Notes under the pieces: model-generated
The model's input: only the letters and a program-made list of their open reading frames with translations
What the model was told of the DNA's origin: nothing
Database searches by the model: none
Program-made: the position numbers and the translations under genes
From: a virus
DNA: 52,861 bases
Reading direction: 5' to 3' (one strand)
Virus record (IMG/VR): IMGVR_UViG_3300033149_002181
Span: 1 to 52,861 of that record
Part shown: one piece after another, positions 18,101-25,002 of the stretch
Layout: every line of letters begins with the position of its first letter
How positions within the stretch are numbered: position 1 is the stretch's first letter

Positions 18101-18939
18101 GGATAGGGTATACCCTGCTCTAGGTCATATACTACATCAACCTGCGGGCCCGGTTCTTTATCGATTCCCGTATAGCCGTCGGGTTTAGAATCGCCACAGC
18201 CGAGATCTAGTTTAAGTGCGTCTCCTTTCACTACTTGGCGTCTCGGTTCCTCGCGCCGGAGAACTAGCGAGTAGCACGGTATGAAATCTGCATGGCTGCC
18301 TTGTGGCGAATCTATAAAATGGAGTATTCCTTTTTTCTCGGGGTCAAGCACCTTTCGCACCGGTAGCCAGACATTATCTGCATGGATCAGAAAGTTCTCA
18401 CCAGATTTATCCCTGTTTGCCCTGAATAGTACATCTATATCTTCCGGGTTTTCCTTGCCCACGGCTGCTGATCCCACAACAGAGACAAAGTTAGGAACAA
18501 CAACCACTTCCTGCGGCAGGCTTGCCAATTTCGTCTCTATACTCTGGGCTTTTTTCACGTCCTGGAGCTTCTTTGCTTCCTGCACCAGTTCACTGTTTTC
18601 GTCGTAGTCAAAGCCCCGGTGATCGAATTCCTCCATTACCCAGATGGCGGCATTGACAATCTCCTCCGCCGGTTCTTTACGTTTCTTGGCCGCACTATAC
18701 CACTGGTGCAGTCTAAGCCACGCTTGCCTTACCTCTTCATCCGGCGCCTCTTTTAGCTTATCAGGCCGTATTTCAGCCAGAGCCATTTTTTCTAAAAAAG
18801 ACGGTTCCTCCGGCTCGCGCCATCGGGCCTTACCACCAGCAGCGGGAAGAGCGGCCTGATGTATAGCGTTCCAGGCCCAGTCTGGAAGCAGCTCCTTTGC
18901 TTTTTCTAGAGCTGTCTCAAGGTATTCTTTGCTTGGCAT
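15154..18939 (-). CDS. Polyvalent multi-enzyme protein ending in an XkdF-type prohead protease
   Basis: One 1261-residue frame carries six recognisable parts. About 145-230: nucleotidyltransferase-like (GSAAVG at 156-161, D167 and D169). About 242-380: class I SAM methyltransferase (DLGCG at 245-249, HVLEHL, RVLKPGG). About 420-690: ATP-dependent nucleic acid ligase (Lys429 in EPKHNGFR, FDVPYWGED, EGLVAK at 573, WFKLKR at 593). About 715-850: family-4-like uracil-DNA glycosylase (GASPG at 732, PFTGPSG, TNAVPQF, late HP). About 895-1075: LigD-type 3'-phosphoesterase-like (HGDLRF at 927). About 1115-1245: XkdF-type protease (RIVYGVALDP, SPADVEQVAH). The ligase site is KHNG, not the usual KxDG. 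The protein is encoded between the MuF-like and scaffold genes. Polyvalent proteins of this kind are described in phages as cargo of virions. Packaging and self-cleavage here are inference. The N-terminal 140 residues are helical and unassigned. Confidence 0.8.
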   Translation of the reverse strand: MPSKEYLETALEKAKELLPDWAWNAIHQAALPAAGGKARWREPEEPSFLEKMALAEIRPDKLKEAPDEEVRQAWLRLHQWYSAAKKRKEPAEEIVNAAIWVMEEFDHRGFDYDENSELVQEAKKLQDVKKAQSIETKLASLPQEVVVVPNFVSVVGSAAVGKENPEDIDVLFRANRDKSGENFLIHADNVWLPVRKVLDPEKKGILHFIDSPQGSHADFIPCYSLVLRREEPRRQVVKGDALKLDLGCGDSKPDGYTGIDKEPGPQVDVVYDLEQGIPYPDDSADEIRANHVLEHLADKEHIMVEIHRVLKPGGKFVFEVPSTKGEGAFNHPDHKSFWNKSTFVFWTQDNLLEGRPKFEVEKLEEIQNDDLVYVRGILRKPETVSKAGLEPFEKFVPPKPSMAEYTEAYTIDELLEWAKNRWPIAVEPKHNGFRSIAEKKGSQLRLWFEGQYGKDQLHKFPEIKAVLEKLNADFILDCDLGMLRDGKRVARPDLMKFNREKPEFAENETPILTVFDVPYWGEDLSDKPFKERRKILESLNLRKLLTISPLKWCKTPQEAKVAARWAFDQDRSEGLVAKSAGGKYELSGATDEWFKLKRVIELKVIVLDVQRTKAGDYNYWGGLLPSVGMEWRNVRELNGKKYIDLGKTFSTNIKAKVGDIITCEVLELIPDEQKKVLAWLGARVIDVDDTRKEPYTAAQAIDVAKRGQVLQKSMQDIVPSRGPKNAKLVFVGASPGRVEAARGEPFTGPSGETFKELYLKPLGLKPNEVFLTNAVPQFLTDEKGRVREPSKEEIEKWRDWLFNELDKANPQIIVALGQTAKSALGERADFVLPHPMAVRRFGDSGEVARKLKQIKRALEQVEKADRLGEEGDTRAEIAEKLYEEEWHNMYPKSGRGRWVYQMHWRGLSEEETKLSHEELLKTNHSVHGDLRFQIDDETAWGFSVFEGDTEDIRKTEYGSRLLELPPDDSLQGQFKLFQPVRWITITDKGPYISEPGGPGSTSKTYSKFFKLDGGEYKFSFAREHGRELFLNGKHLKGRLLIQYAPLGQGRRVWLVNRPESQEPYTKTHKLADVISELKEKGQKWLLWADEPGKPVQKIDVAKAKIAKEYQAPIIKIDQPRRIVYGVALDPYQVDSQDDWVSPADVEQVAHNWLIKSRLLGYRHHKKADAVPVESYLFPYPSYDDWQKAMEGKPHRAYRVKCGGEIFHSGAWILGSKIQADGLWKEVEERRLTSYSVGGFGVRTSIDKPKLPEVEFIDIQIA

Positions 18940-18940
18940 T

Positions 18941-19834
18941 TCACAATTTCCTCCTGACTAACCCTTCTGTACATCGACATTGCGGATGTAAAATCGGACC
19001 CACAATCCCGCCTTCATATGCGCCTTCAATCGGAGCCCGTTTACCATCCATCGCCATGCATTGCTCACATGAACGTTCGTCGGGAGTATAAATCCATTCA
19101 CGTTCCATTTCTGCAGGATCAAGATACCCCTCATCTACCGCTTGTCTCCAGGCTTCTCGCTGTCCCTCATTAGCCGCCATCATGGTTTCTGTACGTGCAA
19201 TCACTTTTGACCGATAACGCAACAATTTCCGAGAATAACTATCAGCCATTTCATTTACTCGTTTTAATGATCGCGTGCCATCCTCTGCTAACCTGGCCCA
19301 ATAATTATCTACGGCACGCATCTGTCGCTCGGTAAGACCAATGTAATTTCGAATCTTCCTTGCCTGTTGATAAGGATGGCCACCTTCCTCAAAAGCTCGG
19401 CGAATTATTGCCTGAATAGCCTGTCGACTTTCCTCCGTTATCTGAGTGATAAGTTCTCCGGTATGCCGGTTAATAAACTCAACTGCACGCGGGTTAAGTA
19501 GGTCAAAACGAAGCTCCATTTTTAATCTCTTACTTAATCTTCTTACTGTTGCTTCTCCAGCTTTATTTATAATATTTTGAAAAATCTTTTTAAATGCCCA
19601 AAGACCGGCACCAAAAGCGACCCAGTCGATTGAGTTTTCAACGGAGGTTTGATTCCCTCTTTCTATACCTTCGGCCATTTCTTTTACCTTGACTTTCTCT
19701 TTAGTTTCGGTAACTGCTGATAAAAAAGATCTCTCAAAGTTGTCTTGTTCATCATCCGCTATACGATGTATCACACGCCATTCTGGACTTCTTGACTGAT
19801 CAGCTTTCAAAATAGGTTCGCGAAAAACAAACAC
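18941..19834 (-). CDS. MuF / SPP1 gp7-like minor head protein
   Basis: The 297-residue product has the Mu F/SPP1 gp7 C-terminal motif: ERSCEQCMAMDGKRAP and then LHPQCRCTEG, with conserved Cys and His. Upstream, GLTERQMRAVDNYWARL and VIARTETMMAANEGQREAW match this family. It enters the prohead with the portal and helps DNA ejection. GTG start at 19834 behind CGGAGGT. The gene directly upstream of the multi-enzyme gene fits the known link between MuF-like proteins and toxin or enzyme cargo. Confidence 0.82.
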   Translation of the reverse strand: MFVFREPILKADQSRSPEWRVIHRIADDEQDNFERSFLSAVTETKEKVKVKEMAEGIERGNQTSVENSIDWVAFGAGLWAFKKIFQNIINKAGEATVRRLSKRLKMELRFDLLNPRAVEFINRHTGELITQITEESRQAIQAIIRRAFEEGGHPYQQARKIRNYIGLTERQMRAVDNYWARLAEDGTRSLKRVNEMADSYSRKLLRYRSKVIARTETMMAANEGQREAWRQAVDEGYLDPAEMEREWIYTPDERSCEQCMAMDGKRAPIEGAYEGGIVGPILHPQCRCTEGLVRRKL

Positions 19835-19859
19835 AATCTATACCTCCGCATTAGGACTG

Positions 19860-21131
19860 TCATTCTTCTATACCTTCACTGGGTAGATTTGCCACCTCTA
19901 ATAAGTACTTCTCAAGTTCTTTGTTCGGGAATAAAGGCATTCCCGCCATCGCCAGTCGGGATATGAAATTGCTTAATTCCTCCAGACTAATGGACTCAAT
20001 GTCTCCATGCCTCAGCTCAGGATATTTTTCTATTTTGAATTCGTTCAACTTAAATAACCTCGGTACTGCATGAGTATTCAGCACGGCTTCAATTTCATCC
20101 AGAAAGGCGCCTATTGCAACGGCGAAAAGCTCCGTTTTTGAGCTTGCCAGTGCGAAACTACCCACCTTCTGAGTCCCCAACATAATAAAGTCCGCCAGTA
20201 CTGTTTGTGCTATCTGCGTATTATACCGTTGGATAATGGTGCTGGTATCGAACTGTCGTCTGCCTCCGGTAGAAAGCAACTGTATATCGTACAGCTTATT
20301 TCCTTCTTCATCATAGGCCAGCGGCATAACAATTCCTTCCTGCTGATCCCGGCGGATCTTGGTTACCAGACTCTTAAACGCATTTAGGACCGTAGTTTCA
20401 GCGTCTGTTGACGGATTTGCTACGTTAGGCGGTACCCAGACAACGGGGAGTCCAGCTAAATCGCGCTCTACACCGATACCCTCAATAGTCTCAATATTTT
20501 TCTTGAAATACCAGGGTTTGTAACAATTCCTCAGCATGCTCCGCCCCTGTGGCGAATTCTTCATCGATTCTGTCCTGAAAAGGAGCAGCTTCTCAATCGG
20601 TATCTCCCGGAGCTTATAGTCTGGCGGCGCTACTTGTCTTATGCCTTGGATCCCGCCTTCCTCATCGAATATCCATTCTTGTATTGAGTCTTGACTGCGA
20701 ATCGAAAACTTCCGCCAGCCTATTCTGCCGTCGTTATATTTGCTACGTTTTCTAGGATCCTGATTGTCTCCCAATCGACGCTTATATACAATCTCAAAAA
20801 CCGAGTAACCGTACACCAACATAGATAAAACTTCGCTTATGAAGTCCTGCCATGAATGGCTAGTATCATGGATACATTCCTCCAGAAACCTGGCTGCTTC
20901 TCTATCGGCGTTGCTGGCACCTGCTGCGTCAACCCGCCATGGAACTTGACGACATAGCATCCTTATGGCGAAAAGAATGGCACCGATTATCGGGTCGTTA
21001 TCAGCCATCTCCCTGTACACACGAGTAGCTTTAACGCCTTGTAAATCTGGAAGCCACTCTTCATATATATTTCCGCCCCATCTACTAAGGCCCGTAGATC
21101 CTAACATAGTATACAAGTCTATTTTAGCCAA
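19860..21131 (-). CDS. Portal protein (DUF935-like)
   Basis: The 423-residue protein begins LYTMLGSTGLSRWGGN and has a helical middle part (SWQDFISEVLSMLVYGYSV, FEIVYKRR) followed by FSIRSQDSIQEW and LLLFRTES, which fit the DUF935/Mu gp29-like portal families. It makes the dodecameric DNA channel at one capsid vertex. TTG start at 21131, overlapping the end region of terL within four bases. Position after TerL is canonical. Confidence 0.82.
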   Translation of the reverse strand: MAKIDLYTMLGSTGLSRWGGNIYEEWLPDLQGVKATRVYREMADNDPIIGAILFAIRMLCRQVPWRVDAAGASNADREAARFLEECIHDTSHSWQDFISEVLSMLVYGYSVFEIVYKRRLGDNQDPRKRSKYNDGRIGWRKFSIRSQDSIQEWIFDEEGGIQGIRQVAPPDYKLREIPIEKLLLFRTESMKNSPQGRSMLRNCYKPWYFKKNIETIEGIGVERDLAGLPVVWVPPNVANPSTDAETTVLNAFKSLVTKIRRDQQEGIVMPLAYDEEGNKLYDIQLLSTGGRRQFDTSTIIQRYNTQIAQTVLADFIMLGTQKVGSFALASSKTELFAVAIGAFLDEIEAVLNTHAVPRLFKLNEFKIEKYPELRHGDIESISLEELSNFISRLAMAGMPLFPNKELEKYLLEVANLPSEGIEE

Positions 21132-21134
21132 CTT

Positions 21135-22484
21135 TTATCGCCTCCAGCGGCTTTCACCGTCGATGCCAACAGGCGAGAGAATCGGCGTCTGCATGCCAGA
21201 CTTTACTGCCCAGCATGCTAATGCCAGACTCATCACACAGTCGTCATGCCGACCTTCCGGTGCTTCGGGCCGTACGTTCATTCCACGTCGTACCCGCCGG
21301 AAAAATCGAAGCTCATCCCTTATGGTTGTATTACTTGTCGGTAGAAGCAGCTTTTTTTGTTCGACCTGGATCATCAAGTTTGAAATAAGCTCCTCTCGGC
21401 TGCGTTGCGTGAATACAAACGGCACGCAGTCCTGTACCTGCTCCGCTACAGGATCGCCTACGCCCGTAGCATCAAGATAAACCTTAGCCGCATACTTTGA
21501 CTGCAGATTGTTCACTTGGGCCACAATATCACCGTAAAGCCTGCTGCGGTAGCGATACCACTCGACGATCCTGTATGGTGTCATTGTTATGTCCAATACT
21601 GTTATAACCGTGTAATCTTGATATTTTGCTAAATCCACACCGATGCTGTATACATGGCCTTGCTCCCGCGCGCCCTCAGGTCTATAATCTTCAAACACGT
21701 GCTGGAGAACTGACCAAGGAAAAACTATTGTATCGTCATCGATGAACTCCGCTAAGTACTCTACCCGGAAAGCTAACTCAGGAACTTCTTTGCGAATTCG
21801 TTCAACTTCTTCCAAATCCAGACGGGGGTTATCGAAAACCGTGGCATGAAAGCTTCGGTAGTAACCACTGGCATCATTTAACCCCTGTTGATAGAGCTGA
21901 TATATATATCCCTGGTTACCGTTAGGTGTGGTTTCAGCCCGGATTTTCCCTTTCCGATCTAGAACCATAGCCCTAATGACATCGTTATAAACTTTATCCT
22001 TTACGAATGCAGCTTCGGTAATGACAACTCCATCCGCACCTTTACCTCGGAGATAAACCCCGTCCCGGGCAGTAGACCGCGCCATAATCCGGCTCCCGTT
22101 GATAAGTTCAACTTTCGGAAAAGGAGACCACTTAAATTTTTTCCCCGGCACCAAAATGGAAAGCAGCGGGTTTTCCATCCGCTGCTCAAGCTCGCTAAAA
22201 TATATTTTCGCCTGATCCATACTGGGAGCCGTGATATACCAGCGCTGTTTTTGCTTAGTGGCGCATTCATGAAGTATATCCACCAAGGTAGTTAAAGTTT
22301 TACCGAAGCGTCGGCCAGCTACTTTTACTGAGACCTTGCCACCCAAGTTAACCGCCTTGGACTGTTTTTCTTCCAAAACCACGCCTAGAAACTTTTCAGC
22401 GAAATAAACTTTATCATTGCGACACCTTTTAAGCACATCTCTGGCCTTCCGTTGTTGCTCAACCGTCCATATCATCATCATCAT
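21135..22484 (-). CDS. terL: Terminase large subunit (TerL)
   Basis: The start chosen is the first of four consecutive ATG codons (22484). It overlaps the end of the small-subunit gene, and an upstream extension is antisense-like and unsupported. About 449 residues. The ATPase domain has a Walker A-type VAGRRFGKT near residue 55 and a Walker B-type GVVITEAAF. The nuclease domain has SIGVDLAKYQD, DATGVGDPV and HDDCVMSLALA, supplying metal-binding acids. It packs DNA through the portal and cuts it. Confidence 0.88.
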   Translation of the reverse strand: MMMMIWTVEQQRKARDVLKRCRNDKVYFAEKFLGVVLEEKQSKAVNLGGKVSVKVAGRRFGKTLTTLVDILHECATKQKQRWYITAPSMDQAKIYFSELEQRMENPLLSILVPGKKFKWSPFPKVELINGSRIMARSTARDGVYLRGKGADGVVITEAAFVKDKVYNDVIRAMVLDRKGKIRAETTPNGNQGYIYQLYQQGLNDASGYYRSFHATVFDNPRLDLEEVERIRKEVPELAFRVEYLAEFIDDDTIVFPWSVLQHVFEDYRPEGAREQGHVYSIGVDLAKYQDYTVITVLDITMTPYRIVEWYRYRSRLYGDIVAQVNNLQSKYAAKVYLDATGVGDPVAEQVQDCVPFVFTQRSREELISNLMIQVEQKKLLLPTSNTTIRDELRFFRRVRRGMNVRPEAPEGRHDDCVMSLALACWAVKSGMQTPILSPVGIDGESRWRR

Positions 22485-22965
22485 CCCAAAGTGATTGAAA
22501 AGCGTCGACCAAACGGGATTGCGGGTCATCACCGATAAGTTCTTGCCGTGTTCGCATTGCCTGGCGTATTTCGCTCTGCAACTTCTCCCGTAGCTGGACC
22601 AGTGCAAGTGGCGGATTTCTCCTCTCTTTAATGAGGTCTTTTAGCCAAGCTTGTGTTGCTCGACTAAGTTCATAGTTATCCGTTATAGTAGCATCCAATA
22701 TTTCAACGTCACTCAGCCTTTTCTTGACCTGCTGTTGCATTTGTTCCTGGCTCTTCCAGTACTGCTCCCTAACTTCAGCTTTAATGTCAAAATGTTCATT
22801 CATGTGTTTCCAGATGGACTGGTGGCTTATTTTTTCCCCATGATCTTCAAACAGCTTTACAGATGCGGCTCTGGGACTAAGACCTTCCTCTTTGCACCAT
22901 TTTTCTATTTCAGCCCGGCGCTGACTGTTGCATACCTTGCACCGGGAAGAATATCCAGTCGGCAC
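22459..22965 (-). CDS. terS: Terminase small subunit (TerS)
   Basis: GTG at 22965 is preferred: AGGAGGTGGC lies 6-8 bases upstream and the product (PTGYSSRCKVCNSQRRA) begins with the DNA-binding fold. A longer frame upstream would be translated through a simple tandem repeat (HEHKQ units) and has no good ribosome site. The 168-residue product carries CKVC, EGLSPRAASVKLFED and SHQSIWKHMNEHF, resembling the HTH N-terminus of TerS, then an oligomerisation helix (ATQAWLKDLIKERRN). It recognises the packaging site, perhaps the repeat just upstream. Confidence 0.72.
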   Translation of the reverse strand: MPTGYSSRCKVCNSQRRAEIEKWCKEEGLSPRAASVKLFEDHGEKISHQSIWKHMNEHFDIKAEVREQYWKSQEQMQQQVKKRLSDVEILDATITDNYELSRATQAWLKDLIKERRNPPLALVQLREKLQSEIRQAMRTRQELIGDDPQSRLVDAFQSLWDDDDDMDG

Positions 22966-22994
22966 ACCGGGCCACCTCCTTGTTCGTTGTTCGT

Positions 22995-23054
22995 GTTCGT
23001 GTTGTTTGTGTTCGTGTTGTTTGTGTTCGTGTTGTTTGTGTTCGTGTTGTTTGT
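22995..23054. repeat. Four perfect 15-bp tandem repeats upstream of terS
   Basis: The unit GTTCGTGTTGTTTGT occurs four times without any change (22995, 23010, 23025, 23040), with partial copies to about 22982 and 23065. The array ends about 20 bases before the TerS ribosome site. Small terminase subunits usually bind DNA near their own gene, so this is a candidate packaging (cos/pac) site. There are no spacers between units, so this is not a CRISPR array. Confidence 0.75.
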
Positions 23055-23174
23055 GTTCGTGTTCGATTGCCCAGCACGTTCTTGCCCAATAGAAAAACCC
23101 TGCCGTTATGACAGGATTGGAGTTTCGCGCCCCAAACATTGCCCGGAGCTTTGCCAGAACCTAAGACTCATCTT

Positions 23175-23246
23175 GTGATACGGGTCACGATACACCTCCG
23201 CGACAGTCACCTGTAACCGGGCAGTTAGGACTATGGCTCGTATCAC
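23175..23246 (-). other. tRNA-like unit A (degenerate?)
   Basis: A 72-base segment is closed by GTGATAC and GTATCAC, the same seven-base acceptor-like stem as the neighbouring unit. An internal stem (GTCGCG / CGTGAC with one G-U pair and a nine-base loop) sits where a T-arm would be. D-arm and anticodon arm are not canonical. It could be a decayed tRNA or another structured RNA. Strand is assigned only by analogy to unit B. Confidence 0.3.
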
Positions 23247-23330
23247 ATAATGGTCCCTTAACATTTTTTAGTTTCGGGGGTTTACTCACCTACCCACCAT
23301 TCGGTGTATCAGTGAAACCATTTTATTATA

Positions 23331-23462
23331 GTGATACGGGCAAGGATTTGCACCTTGCATGATAACGCAAACCACTTAGATAGGGGTCTAAGTCCCTTTG
23401 ACACATTCCTTAATGCGCTATCTAACCTCCACCAGCGTCTACCTATTCCGCCACCGTATCAC
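23331..23462 (-). tRNA. Atypical tRNA-Leu-like element
   Basis: On the minus strand the acceptor is GTGATACGG paired with CCGTATCAC, followed by TGGCGGAATAGGTAGACGC, an almost classical leucine tRNA D-arm. An anticodon-like GGGACTTAGACCCC suggests UAG. The T-arm is GCAAG / CTTGC with GTGCAAATC (TGCAAAT instead of TTCAAAT). Odd points: about 35 extra bases lie between the D-arm and anticodon arm, the T-loop is irregular and alternative stems (ACTTAGA / TCTAAGT, TTAGATAG / CTATCTAA) compete. It may be inactive or an unusual structured RNA. Confidence 0.45.
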
Positions 23463-23647
23463 CTTATACTGGTTCTCCTAACATTTTTCAGTTCTTGTTT
23501 AAAGCATACTGCATATCTTTTACCTAACAAAACCATCCAAGCATCTTTAAGTCGAATTTTTAATGAATTCCATATGATAGGTTTTGCTATATACCATTTA
23601 CCGTCTATTTCTACTTGGTTATCGACTAAAGTGTCAATTAAAATCAC
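23459..23647 (-). CDS. Small conserved phage protein
   Basis: GTG start at 23647 behind AGGGAGGAG. The 62-residue product (EIDGKWYIAKPI, then LKIRLKDAWMVLLGKRYAV) looks like a small phage protein seen in replication/late regions, with a Trp-Tyr core and a DAW...GK motif. It overlaps the end of the tRNA-like unit by only a few bases. No function assigned. Confidence 0.6.
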   Translation of the reverse strand: MILIDTLVDNQVEIDGKWYIAKPIIWNSLKIRLKDAWMVLLGKRYAVCFKQELKNVRRTSIR

Positions 23648-23750
23648 TTCTTTTTTCTCCTCCCTCTAAAAAAAATAAATTTTTACCGCTTTCTCCTGCG
23701 GCCTCCTGCATTGCATCGGGTTTAATCTTCATGCAGACCCACCGGTTCAT
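23634..23750 (-). CDS. Possible very small protein
   Basis: A 38-residue frame (MNRWVCMKIKPDAMQEAAG...) precedes the 62-residue gene and overlaps its start by 14 bases. A GGGTTGATTTGTGG stretch precedes the ATG but it is a poor ribosome site. It is plausible as a short coupled gene or merely a fortuitous frame. Confidence 0.35.
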   Translation of the reverse strand: MNRWVCMKIKPDAMQEAAGESGKNLFFLEGGEKRSDFN

Positions 23751-23800
23751 CCACAAATCAACCCGTAAGCATTGTGGTCACCCGGTTTTCACACATCCTA

Positions 23801-24064
23801 TTATACTCGCTCCCAAATTGCCACATAAAAATAACCTGCCGGAAACTTATATACACTCATTAATTTAAATAAAATTTCTTTCGGAATTTCCCAATGCCCA
23901 TTTTCGTACATGCATAATGTACCTAAATCAATTCCTAATTGTTCAGCAGCTTCTTCCAAAGTTAAACCCCTGGCTTGTCTGGCATCAACAAGACGCTCTG
24001 GAACAATATAGTCAACTATTTCTCGTTTTCTAACACGTACTTTAAAATCATGAAATAAACTCAT
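23801..24064 (-). CDS. XRE-family helix-turn-helix protein
   Basis: The 87-residue product has an HTH domain (LVDARQARGLTLEEAAEQL, LGTLCMYENGHWEIP) of the XRE/Cro type, with a basic N-terminus (VRVRKREIVDY). It lies just downstream of the type IV-B-like operon and its small gene, on the same strand. It may regulate that operon or late genes. The ribosome site is weak. No metal-binding or dimer domain is visible. Confidence 0.7.
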   Translation of the reverse strand: MSLFHDFKVRVRKREIVDYIVPERLVDARQARGLTLEEAAEQLGIDLGTLCMYENGHWEIPKEILFKLMSVYKFPAGYFYVAIWERV

Positions 24065-24084
24065 TTTTAATGTTCCCTAATATG

Positions 24085-24231
24085 TTATTTTTCTGAATTA
24101 AATTTTATTTCCTCAACTTGAATCTGCTTTCCCTCCGGCATCATTCGAATCCCGTCTATAATAGCACTCATAATTCGTGCAGTATTTATTTCTTTGGGGA
24201 ATTTAATAATACAATCAATTTTTATTTTCAT
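24085..24231 (-). CDS. Small conserved-looking protein following cysH
   Basis: Read directly from the gap: 48 residues (KIKIDCIIKFPKEINTARIMS..., then IRMMPEGKQIQVEEIKFN). AAAAGGA lies about 8-10 bases before the ATG, which lies inside the frame-corrected end of the cysH-like gene (stop 24215). The overlap suggests coupled expression with the operon. Short beta/alpha pattern, no known family. Confidence 0.5.
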   Translation of the reverse strand: MKIKIDCIIKFPKEINTARIMSAIIDGIRMMPEGKQIQVEEIKFNSEK

Positions 24232-25002
24232 TACTGCTATTTCCTTTTAAAATATTTTTAAGCGGAGGAGTGGGGAGCTCCCTGTATGGAAAAACAGATA
24301 ACCTGATTTTTACCATCCTTTTCGGATAGCTCTCTCTGATACCACTATAGCACAGAAACATACCCTCTGTAGTATTGAATTTGTATGGAACGTGATTTTT
24401 TTAACAAAACATCGATACTTCGGGGAAAATAGAGATATTATGTATGCCCAGACATCCTCCCCTTTCCAACCAAAAACCGGTCGGCATTTCCATATTTCCT
24501 CCGTCTTTGAAAAATAAAACAATCCATATTTACCACTGTATTTTCGGCCTAAACTTTCCTCTCCTCGTAAACCAAATATTAAACAATCTATATCAAATTC
24601 GTTAATTGCTTTCTTTATACCGGCCATTAAATTATTTTTTAAAATTTCACGTTTGATATTACTTAACCCGCCTGCTTCCCGATATATTTCAAAAATTTCT
24701 TTCGGCGTTTTAACTCGATGATAATTCAATTTATACTTTTGCGCATAATTATCATACATTTCAACAGCTTCTTCTAAATCTCCGCCTTGACCCCGATCGA
24801 TATTTATAATCAATATATCCGGCTTAATCTGCCTTGCAATATCCACACAAACAAGACTATCTTTGCCAAAACTAAAACTAACTGCTGGATTTCGGCATGT
24901 TTTAATCGCTTGTTTAAGCGCATTTTGCGCTTCTTCCAAGCGGCGCTTAAATCTTGGTAATAACGCTGTCATAAAATACTGATCTTTTTGCCATTGTTCC
25001 AT
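24215..25002 (-). CDS. cysH: CysH-like PP-loop protein of type IV-B operon (frameshifted in this sequence)
   Basis: The protein belongs to the PAPS reductase/adenine nucleotide alpha-hydrolase superfamily: SFSFGKDS near residue 45, then IINIDRGQGGD and LIFGLRGEESLGRKY. As written, the reading frame ends at 24310 with an abnormal tail. If one A is added to the A7 run (T7 on the + strand, 24396-24402), the frame continues as NHVPYKFNTTEGMFLCYSG and IRESYPKRM, a typical C-terminus of this family, and stops at 24215. The gene would then encode about 262 residues. A gene of this type is the hallmark accessory of type IV-B CRISPR loci. Its reaction there is unknown. The break may be a sequencing error, real decay, or slippage. 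Start at 25002 overlaps the upstream membrane gene. Confidence 0.7.

Noticed and set aside
22982-23065. CRISPR array
   Set aside because: The repeats are directly adjacent 15-bp units with no spacers. No other spaced repeat array was seen in the window.
22966-23139. N-terminal extension of the small terminase with HEHKQ repeats
   Set aside because: The frame is open only because of the tandem DNA repeat. The GTG at 22965 has a strong ribosome site and starts at the conserved domain.
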